NCBI GenBank assembly: GCA_016201275.1
Contig: JACQDB010000133.1
Location: 1 to 64,000 of the forward strand
Direction of reading: 5' to 3'
Source: Acidobacteriota bacterium
GTDB taxonomy: Bacteria; Acidobacteriota; Blastocatellia; UBA7656
DNA length: 64,000 nucleotides
Below, one piece after another: positions 47,601 to 54,940 of this stretch; within the stretch, counting starts at the first letter, position 1, and each line of letters opens with the position of its first letter. The notes beneath the pieces were generated by a model. The model had not been told where the DNA came from. It saw only the letters and a program-made list of their open reading frames with translations, and made no database searches. A program made the position numbers and the translations under genes.

Positions 47601-48022
47601 CGGTGTTTATGATAGCTGGGCAGCAAATGTTTGATCTCCTGCCAGGTTGCGAGATGGGCTTCAGCCTGGCGCGCGAGTTGCCCTCGTCTGCTTGCGACAT
47701 AGTAAATGCCACCGCCCACGGCCGACACTGCCAGGCCAAGCCCAACAGCCTTTTTGGCATCAAGAAGCTGTCCCGGCAGGTCTGTGAAGAACTGTTCCTG
47801 CTCTTCACCAGCCTTGCCGAATGGGTTGTTGTCGTCCGACCTCGTAGCTGGTTTCTTGCCTGTCACAGAGGAGGGCGCGGTTTTTTGTTTCTCTTGTTTG
47901 TGTCCTGCACGGTCTGATGAATTACTCCTGGTCTTTCCGGGTTTTTCCGTCAGCGGTTGTTGGACAATGATTGGTGCTGCGAATGACTTTGCGGCTGTGG
48001 TTAAAAATTTTCTTCTCTTCAT
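47582..48022 (-). CDS. Probable N-terminal membrane segment of the coupling protein, out of frame with the main part
   Basis: 146 aa with TM-like AVGLGLAVSAVGGGIYYVAS, ending SYHKHRCQGRL*. The overlapping frame continues PGEVVIGHYVGIPLLYERF. Confidence 0.55.
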   Translation of the reverse strand: MKRRKFLTTAAKSFAAPIIVQQPLTEKPGKTRSNSSDRAGHKQEKQKTAPSSVTGKKPATRSDDNNPFGKAGEEQEQFFTDLPGQLLDAKKAVGLGLAVSAVGGGIYYVASRRGQLARQAEAHLATWQEIKHLLPSYHKHRCQGRL

Positions 48023-48026
48023 CTTT

Positions 48027-48431
48027 CTATTTCCTTTTCGTGTTGATGTAAATGTTCTCGGTCATCCAATTGTGCAACTTCGTCACGTAATTCGTGAGCG
48101 TGTCGGCAGCCGTTCTGAATGACAGATGAAGTGAGTGATTGAGTTTTGAAAGTCCTAGAAAGACGCGGTTCAACTCATAAAGCAAGCGTTCCAGTGGCAC
48201 TCGTTGATTTGCATCAGCCGGCGGCAAGGCAGGGCGAAACTTGAGAAGTTTGTTGTACAAACCGCGATGCACGAGGTAACGCGAGGCGCTCGTTCGCGCC
48301 AGTTTGGCTCGCAGGCTAATCTCTTCATGTTCTTCATTAGTGAGGCAAACGGTGATCATTTTGGGATAATGATTTGAATTCCAGGCTCGTTTTTTTCGCT
48401 TCCCTTTCAACAACGGCTTTTCTTGGCTCAC
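48027..48431 (-). CDS. MobC-like relaxosome accessory protein
   Basis: MITVCLTNEEHEEISLRAKLARTSASRYLVHRGL (RHH-type), LLYELNRVFLGLSKLNHSLH; position between coupling protein and candidate oriT. Confidence 0.7.
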   Translation of the reverse strand: MSQEKPLLKGKRKKRAWNSNHYPKMITVCLTNEEHEEISLRAKLARTSASRYLVHRGLYNKLLKFRPALPPADANQRVPLERLLYELNRVFLGLSKLNHSLHLSFRTAADTLTNYVTKLHNWMTENIYINTKRK

Positions 48432-48539
48432 AAAAAATCCCCTCTAATTAGTGCTTCCTTTCAGGGGCTTTTCTTCGTTGAGCGATAAGGCAAGCGTGAG
48501 GCCACAGCCCCCGCCTAAAAATCTGAAAAATTTTTTTGA

Positions 48540-48600
48540 AGAGAAGACATTTTTAGTGCGCTAGCGCATCGGTATCCTGCCGTGGGTTGGCGATATGGAA
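48540..48600. promoter_or_regulatory. Candidate oriT (MOBP-like)
   Basis: Perfect palindrome tgcgctagcgca at 48557-48568, followed 4 nt later by tatcctgc (48573-48580), matching the IncP/MOBP-type nic core YATCCTGY; lies directly upstream of mobC. Confidence 0.5.
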
Positions 48601-48828
48601 CCTCGAATTTAATCGGAAACTTGCGCTCATTAAATCGGTGATCATCTGTGCCGATAAAACCTCTCCCTTCGATGATCGGCACAAGCCTTGCAAATAGTCG
48701 CGATGAAAAAGATGTCAGGGTTGGGTTTTGATGATCGTTGAAGAGATGAGCAACCGTTAGTTGAAATCCGCGTCATCATCAAAATCACAATCCGCAAAAG
48801 TCAGAATACAAAAAAAGGAGAAAATCAG

Positions 48829-49014
48829 ATGGATATAAAAATTACAGTTGAGATTGAGGGGTACAGAGAGATCACTTTTGAAAAGTGGCTACCGCGACAT
48901 CCCGAAGAATATCCCCGCTTTGAAATCGCCATCAACCACGTTGGCGATCTGGTGGCCGCCTTCCTCGATGAACATGGCACAAGAGAGTTCTGGCCATTTG
49001 ACTATGTGCCTTAA
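48829..49014 (+). CDS. Small hypothetical protein
   Basis: 61 aa with good RBS (aaaaggagaaaatcagATG). Confidence 0.5.
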   Translation: MDIKITVEIEGYREITFEKWLPRHPEEYPRFEIAINHVGDLVAAFLDEHGTREFWPFDYVP

Positions 49015-49344
49015 GCTTTGTCGCCGTGCGTCTGCTCCCCTACCATAGGCACACACACTGATTTGGCTGACAGAAGTGAAGCTGTAGCTGAGCACCCCGA
49101 CAGAAAACAGATTCGTCAGTTCATCTGATGGGAGAAAAGTTATGAATGTATCAATGATCGCCAGTCCTCATATAGAAGGCAGACAGGCCAAAGCGCTAAC
49201 GGCAAGGTTGACCTATGCGAATAAAAGCATACCAGTGAGTCGAGATTTTTTTTCCTTTGCAATAGCCATATGCTCACGCCTCAGGGTAACGGCGAGAGCA
49301 AGCAGGAAATAGAAGGAGGAGTGTAGAGAAGGGCATCAACAGTT

Positions 49345-49557
49345 GTGAATATTTCAGACAGACGAAATGAGACGGATATTCCCGGCGATGAAATTCTAAC
49401 GCTTGAGGAGGCCGCTGCATTTCTCAAGGTCGGAAAAAGAAATTTGTATTACCACATCGAACGCGGCTCAATTCCCTTGCTCAAGGCCGGGCGGTTGATT
49501 CGCTTCTCTCGCCGCGCACTGATGGACTGGATGGAGCGATCAGCGGCTAGACAATGA
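49345..49557 (+). CDS. Excisionase-type HTH DNA-binding protein
   Basis: ILTLEEAAAFLKVGKRNLYYHIERGSIPLLKAGRLIRFSRRALMDWME; ATGA overlap with the integrase ORF. Confidence 0.85.
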   Translation: MNISDRRNETDIPGDEILTLEEAAAFLKVGKRNLYYHIERGSIPLLKAGRLIRFSRRALMDWMERSAARQ

Positions 49558-50702
49558 GGCAGAGGGTCATTACCATAGCCAAGCACAGTCGCTGGCTAGG
49601 ATTCGGGAAAGGAATAAAGCCAATGACAGTTTTCAAAAGAAATGGACACTGGTGGTTTACCAAAACCATCAACAGGAAGCAAATCAGAAAGCCTTTGCCA
49701 ACGGCGCGCACCAAAGCGCAAGCCGAGGAAGCCGAACGCAAAGAGCTTGAAAAGCTGCACAATCAGAAGTACGGCAAAGCTCAATCAGCTACTCCAATGA
49801 TTGACTATGCCGAAAAGGTTTACCTCCCCTGGGCGCGGAAGAACAAGCGGTCAACCAATGACCCTTATTACCTGAAGGCCATCAAGGATTTTTTCAAGCG
49901 CAAGACCTTTGAGGAGATCAGCCCACTGCTTGTCGAGAAGTTCAAGAGCGAAATAAAGAATGGCATGACGAAATTTGATCAACAGCGCAAGCCCGCGAGC
50001 GTCAACCGCGAAATGACTTGCCTGTCGAGAATTTTCAACATGGCGATTCGAGACGGAGTCACAAGCTCAACCCCTTGCGATCAGGTGAAGCTCCTACGCG
50101 AAGACAATCAGCGCACTCGCTACTTGAGCGCCGAAGAGGAGGCGCGGCTGTTGCGCCAGTGTATCGGGGAGCGTGAGCATCTGCGCCCGATTATCCTGCT
50201 GGCCATCAACACCGGCATGAGGCGCGGGGAAATTCTCGCGCTTCGCTGGTCACAGATTGATTTTCTCCGCAACCTCATCCACCTGAGCAACACCAAGTCG
50301 GGCAAAGGGCGCGACGTGCCGATCAACAGCACAGTAAGAGAAGTGCTTCTCAAACTCGATCAGTCAAAGGAGTTTGTTTTTGTCAGTCCGAAGACCGGCC
50401 TGGCGCTGGTGGAAATCAAACACGCCTTTGCCAGAGCCTGCGAGGAAGCCGAGGTGAGCGATTTTCATTTTCACGATTTACGGCACACGGCGGCAACCCG
50501 CATGGCGGACGCCGGTGTGGATGCCTTTACGATAGCGGCTATTTTGGGACACGCGGATTTGCGAATGACGGCCAGATACACGCACACGCTGGAATCGAGA
50601 AAGCGCGAGGCGTTGGAAAAAATCGCCGATCTCGGAAAATCCGGTCACAAATCGGTCACAATGAAAAAGCGGGAGTCTATAAAACTCCCGCTAAGTGGTT
50701 GA
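49554..50702 (+). CDS. Tyrosine recombinase / integrase
   Basis: INTGMRRGEILALRWSQID, HFHDLRHTAATRMADAGVDAFTIAAILGHADLRMTARYTH. Alternative start at 49623 (MTVFKRNGHWW). Confidence 0.95.
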   Translation: MRQRVITIAKHSRWLGFGKGIKPMTVFKRNGHWWFTKTINRKQIRKPLPTARTKAQAEEAERKELEKLHNQKYGKAQSATPMIDYAEKVYLPWARKNKRSTNDPYYLKAIKDFFKRKTFEEISPLLVEKFKSEIKNGMTKFDQQRKPASVNREMTCLSRIFNMAIRDGVTSSTPCDQVKLLREDNQRTRYLSAEEEARLLRQCIGEREHLRPIILLAINTGMRRGEILALRWSQIDFLRNLIHLSNTKSGKGRDVPINSTVREVLLKLDQSKEFVFVSPKTGLALVEIKHAFARACEEAEVSDFHFHDLRHTAATRMADAGVDAFTIAAILGHADLRMTARYTHTLESRKREALEKIADLGKSGHKSVTMKKRESIKLPLSG

Positions 50703-50712
50703 TGTAGAAAGT

Positions 50713-50784
50713 GGAGCTGAGGGGATTCGAACCCCTGGCCTCGTGAATGCGAGCCACGCGCTCTGCCAACTGAGCTACAGCCCC
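50713..50784 (-). tRNA. tRNA-Ala(CGC)
   Basis: Reverse complement GGGGCTGTAGCTCAGTTGGCAGAGCGCGTGGCTCGCATTCACGAGGCCAGGGGTTCGAATCCCCTCAGCTCC folds as a cloverleaf; anticodon loop CTCGCAT gives CGC; CCA not encoded. Confidence 0.93.
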
Positions 50785-50922
50785 TTAAATCGGAAAAGAG
50801 ATGTTACGGAATCTTTAACCAACCTGTCAACAGAACGACGAAAAATCACCCGCCATCCGTGCCAACAAAAGGGCAGTGATACCAAGCCCGTACCCGCCGC
50901 TGGCATTACTGTAAAAAAACTG

Positions 50923-50968
50923 TTGACAAGCTACTACAAAAGTAGTAAATTCAGCCTCGTTTGTAGTA
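50923..50968 (+). promoter_or_regulatory. blaI promoter/operator
   Basis: -35 TTGACA (50923-50928), 17-nt spacer, -10 TAAATT (50946-50951); perfect palindrome TACTAC-AAAA-GTAGTA (50932-50947) overlapping it; extra half-site GTAGTA at 50963-50968. Confidence 0.7.
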
Positions 50969-50990
50969 GCAACAAAAATAGGAAGGCAAA

Positions 50991-51425
50991 ATGACACAAA
51001 AGAAGCAGATCAAACTGACCAAGTTCGAGATGGAGATGATGGATGCCTTATGGCAATTGGGCAGCGGCTCGGTGCGCGAAATTCACGAACAATTGCCGCT
51101 CAAAAAACGCTCTGCCTACACCACTGTGCAGACCATTATTCGCCGCCTCGAAGACAAAGGCGCGGTGCAGCGGGTTAAAAAAATCGGCAACGCTTTTATC
51201 TTTGAACCGCTCATTACTCGCCAATCGGCGCACCAACGACTCATCAATGAATTGCTTGAATTATTCGGCGGATCGGCGCGTCCTTTGATGGCGCACTTAG
51301 CGGAATCGGGCAAACTCAGCCTCGAAGACATCCGCGAGATGGAAAGTTTACTGCCCGAAGCAGACTTTGAAAGCGACAGTAAAGACACTCGAAAAGCTCG
51401 TAATACAACAAGCAAGCGCAAGTAA
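50991..51425 (+). CDS. BlaI/MecI/CopY-family transcriptional repressor
   Basis: LTKFEMEMMDALWQLGSGSVREIHEQLPLKKRSAYTTVQTIIRRLEDKGAVQR. Confidence 0.93.
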   Translation: MTQKKQIKLTKFEMEMMDALWQLGSGSVREIHEQLPLKKRSAYTTVQTIIRRLEDKGAVQRVKKIGNAFIFEPLITRQSAHQRLINELLELFGGSARPLMAHLAESGKLSLEDIREMESLLPEADFESDSKDTRKARNTTSKRK

Positions 51426-51448
51426 ATCTGCGACAAGGAGCAAGGCAA

Positions 51449-53485
51449 ATGCTGAACCATTGGTTGACCACAACACACCATTGGATAACGGATTGGTCAA
51501 ACTGGCTAGTCCCTCTGGTGGTAAATCATTTATGGCAATCCACGCTGTTTGCCCTACTCGCTTTCGCGGCAGTATTGCTGCTCAAGAGAAGTCCGGCGTG
51601 CGCCCGTTACGCGGTGTGGCTTTTCATCTCAGCGAAATTCATTTTGCCCTCGGCGTTGTTTATGCTGCTTGCCAATCAAGCGGGCTTGGAATTCCCTGCT
51701 CTTTTTGCCACCACTCAAGAAAACGCTACGGTCATTGCTCAAGTCAATGAACCCGTCGGCGACTTTTATGAGCAAGACTCGGCGCTTGAAGAAACCACCG
51801 CGCAAGACAGAGGGATTTATACAGGGCTGACGGTCGTGTGGTTTGCAGGTTTCGTCTTGTTGTTGGGTTTGTGGATGAAGAAGCGGCGCAGATTTGCCCA
51901 AGCCATGAAAGCCGGGGTGTTTGTTTCGCAAGGCAGAGAGGCTGAGGCGCTCAAGAATGTGCAAGTGTGGTTATTCATCAAACGCGAGATTCGCTTATTA
52001 GTCTCGCCGAAAATTTCTGAGCCGGGGATGTGGGGCATAGCACGTCCCATCATCGTCTTGCCTGAAATGATGGCTGACCATTTAAGCGAAGCCGAGCTTG
52101 ACGCCGTGATGATGCACGAGATGATTCACATAGCGCGTTGGGACAACCTTGCCAGCAACGCCCAGATGTTTTTGTGTTGCCTGTTTTGGTTTCATCCGCT
52201 GGTTTGGTTCATAGATAAAAAATTGCTTATCGAAAGAGAGCTTGCTTGCGATGAAAAAGTTGTAGAGTTAGGCGGCGCGCATGGTATCTATGCCGCAAGC
52301 CTTTTGAAAGTCTTAAAGTTTTGTCTAGGTTTACGAGTAGCTGGCTTGAGCGCGGCTGGCGGCTCGAACTTAAAAAGGAGGATTGAGAAAATCATGGCTA
52401 ATGAAACGACTACAAAAATGGCTCTGTCGCATCGCGTTTTACTCATCGCCGTCGCCGCCGCCGTAATCATTTTTTCTCTAGCAGCAGGGTTACTGACACG
52501 CGACCGTGTGGCGGCGCAAAATCGCCCACGCCCCTCAAGCAGCATCTCCGAAGGGGTTGCTGGAGGTGTTGAAGGCGGCGTACCTGGAGAGATGCAAGAT
52601 GAAGACGCCGATATGGAAAAAAAGATCAAGGCGGATTTAGATAAAGCTCTTGAGACGGCTATTCAATTTGAAAACCAGAATCTATCGCCAGTAAGTATTA
52701 CGGAAGCCAGAATCAAAGCGGTGAATTATGATACTTGCTCTAAGCAAAGCAATACGGCTGTCCAACAAGGAAATTTTTTTGCCGTCAGATTTAGCGTTAA
52801 AGTAGTCAACAACACCGACCGCACCATCAAAGTGATAAGCCTTGAGCTAGTAAATCCAGATAACGACAACTGGGTTTATGTTCAGGATGCCGGGGCTTTA
52901 ATTGAGCCACATGGTTCACACACTCTTGGCATGGAGAGGCACAGTTATACCCTGATAAAAAGAGACCCGAACGCTTTAACGGCAAAGGTCGTCGGGGTGA
53001 TTTTTGAAGGTGGCGAGGTCTGGGGAAAAGTGCCGCCATCCCCCCCGCCTCCCCCGCCGCCATCTGCACCTCCACTTCCTCCAACAATGCACAGAGGGAC
53101 AGTAATGACAGAAGTCTCTCCACTAGCGCCACCACCCCCACAGTCTCCGCCTGCCATCGAAAGTGTTCCCGCGCCGCCTGATGCGCCACCTGCGCCGCCT
53201 AAGATCATTCGTAAATCCGGCGGTGTGCTGCAAAGCTCCGCCGTAAGACGCGCCGAGCCAATCTATCCGCCTCTCGCACAAGCAGCGCAAGTGAGCAGCG
53301 CTGTTGTTGTTGAAGTAACCATTAATGAAGAAGGCTATGTGGACTCAGCGAGGGTTTTGTCAGGTCATCCGTTACTCAAGGATGCCGCCGTTGCAGCCGC
53401 GCGCCAATGGAAATTCCAGCCAGCCATGCTGCAAGGCAAAGCCGTCAAAGTCACCGGCACGATGACTTTCAACTTCGCGTTGTAG
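51449..53485 (+). CDS. BlaR1-like M56 metallopeptidase with C-terminal TonB domain
   Basis: HEMIHIARWDNLASN (HExxH), ERELACDEKVVELGG; Pro-rich linker; PIYPPLAQAAQVSSAVVVEVTINEEGYVDSARVLSGHPLLKDAAVAAARQWKFQP (TonB C-terminal). Confidence 0.93.
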   Translation: MLNHWLTTTHHWITDWSNWLVPLVVNHLWQSTLFALLAFAAVLLLKRSPACARYAVWLFISAKFILPSALFMLLANQAGLEFPALFATTQENATVIAQVNEPVGDFYEQDSALEETTAQDRGIYTGLTVVWFAGFVLLLGLWMKKRRRFAQAMKAGVFVSQGREAEALKNVQVWLFIKREIRLLVSPKISEPGMWGIARPIIVLPEMMADHLSEAELDAVMMHEMIHIARWDNLASNAQMFLCCLFWFHPLVWFIDKKLLIERELACDEKVVELGGAHGIYAASLLKVLKFCLGLRVAGLSAAGGSNLKRRIEKIMANETTTKMALSHRVLLIAVAAAVIIFSLAAGLLTRDRVAAQNRPRPSSSISEGVAGGVEGGVPGEMQDEDADMEKKIKADLDKALETAIQFENQNLSPVSITEARIKAVNYDTCSKQSNTAVQQGNFFAVRFSVKVVNNTDRTIKVISLELVNPDNDNWVYVQDAGALIEPHGSHTLGMERHSYTLIKRDPNALTAKVVGVIFEGGEVWGKVPPSPPPPPPPSAPPLPPTMHRGTVMTEVSPLAPPPPQSPPAIESVPAPPDAPPAPPKIIRKSGGVLQSSAVRRAEPIYPPLAQAAQVSSAVVVEVTINEEGYVDSARVLSGHPLLKDAAVAAARQWKFQPAMLQGKAVKVTGTMTFNFAL

Positions 53486-53508
53486 TTTCGGACAGGTCAA
53501 TTCTAAAG

Positions 53509-53563
53509 AAAAGAGTAGAGCGGAAAGAGCCTTTCCCAAAGGCAGCACTCGTTCTACTCTTTT
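53509..53563 (+). terminator. Nested hairpin (possible terminator or repeat) after the blaR1-like gene
   Basis: Outer stem aaaagagtaga/tctactctttt (11 bp), inner stem gccttt-ccc-aaaggc; T-rich tract nearby. Confidence 0.5.
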
Positions 53564-53632
53564 CAAAGCTTTTTTTAGACCCAACATCACCAAGCCAAAA
53601 TAGAAAATGCTTGGCAAATCAGAGAGATACCC

Positions 53633-54835
53633 ATGAAGCCAATCCTTGCCTTCGCGGCGCTCTGCATAATCATCCTGCCTTTGTCCGGCGCAAGAGTTCG
53701 GCAGCAAGAAAATCAGTCATCGCACCAAGCGACTATCGCGGCATGGAGCAATTCCTCATCGGCTATCACAAGCAGAGAGGTAGAAAAATTTCCCCATACA
53801 GATCAAACGAACAACCAACCCGCCAAGACAACCAAACCGCAGAACGAACCAGCGGCTCATGCTATGCAGACCGCCTATCCGCCGCTCGGCAAACTTGTTG
53901 ACATAGGCGGCTACCGCTTGCATCTCTATTGCACAGGCAAGGGTAGAGAAACGGTTGTGCTACTCGCAGGCAGCGGGGATTTCTCCTTCGATTGGAGCTT
54001 GACGCAAGCAAGCATTTCTCGCTTTGCGCGGGTTTGTAGTTATGACCGCGCAGGACTGGCTTGGAGTGATGCAGGACCAACACCGCGCACCATGAAGCAG
54101 GAGGCTTACGAACTTCACGCGCTCTTGAAAGCCGCTCGGATTCATACGCCTACCGTACTCGTAGGGCATTCACTTGGCGGCTTGATTGCGCGAGTCTATG
54201 CCGCGCAGTACCCGAAGGAAGTCGTCGGAATGGTCTTGGTTGATGCGACGCACGAAGACACAACGCTGATGTATCAAGGCAAGCTCGTGCGTGTGCGAGA
54301 AAGCGCAACTGGAAAGCCCATCCCGCCTGTGCAAACCATGCAGAGCAGTCCGCCGCAACCACCGACTGCCGAAGACCTCGAACAATTTGCCTTCAATCAA
54401 AAGGTGTTTGGGAAGCCCAAGACTGAAGCGCCCTTCGACAAATTGCCCGCCTCAATTCAAGCTATGCGTTTGTGGTTTCGCTCTCAACCGCCAAACGCTG
54501 CCGCCGAAGCTGATTTCTGGGCAGAGGAACTGCAAGAGATGTATCTGGCGAGAGCGAAAACTCCGTATCAATTGGGCAATATCCCTCTAGTGGTGCTAGT
54601 CACCAAGCCCGTAGCTGGCAATCCGCCGCCCGGCATTGCCACCGATGAATGGCAGCGCATCAATCAGGAAAAGAGACAGCAGAAGATGGCATTGACGAAC
54701 CTTTCACACAACAGCAAATTGATGGTTGCTCAAAAGAGTGGGCATCACATTCAACTTGATGAACCGCAGTTGGTGACAAAGGCAATTCGTCAAACTGTGG
54801 AAGCAGTGAGACAACACAAGAAGCTTTTGCCATAA
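53633..54835 (+). CDS. Alpha/beta hydrolase
   Basis: PTVLVGHSLGGLIARVYAAQYPKEVVGMVLVDATHED (nucleophile elbow GHSLGG); C-terminal SGHHIQLDEP. Confidence 0.9.
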   Translation: MKPILAFAALCIIILPLSGARVRQQENQSSHQATIAAWSNSSSAITSREVEKFPHTDQTNNQPAKTTKPQNEPAAHAMQTAYPPLGKLVDIGGYRLHLYCTGKGRETVVLLAGSGDFSFDWSLTQASISRFARVCSYDRAGLAWSDAGPTPRTMKQEAYELHALLKAARIHTPTVLVGHSLGGLIARVYAAQYPKEVVGMVLVDATHEDTTLMYQGKLVRVRESATGKPIPPVQTMQSSPPQPPTAEDLEQFAFNQKVFGKPKTEAPFDKLPASIQAMRLWFRSQPPNAAAEADFWAEELQEMYLARAKTPYQLGNIPLVVLVTKPVAGNPPPGIATDEWQRINQEKRQQKMALTNLSHNSKLMVAQKSGHHIQLDEPQLVTKAIRQTVEAVRQHKKLLP

Positions 54836-54887
54836 CCAAGGTTTCTGGTATCTCTTCATTTGTGCGACCAAATCCGCTACCAAAAAA

Positions 54888-54922
54888 GAAAGCCGCCGGA
54901 GTTTTCCTGCACGGCGGCTTTC
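54888..54922. terminator. Bidirectional intrinsic terminator between convergent genes
   Basis: 10-bp perfect stem gaaagccgcc/ggcggctttc with flanking A and T tracts, between the hydrolase (+) and the DUF5916 gene (-). Confidence 0.8.
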
Positions 54923-54940
54923 TCCATCTCAAAAACTATT

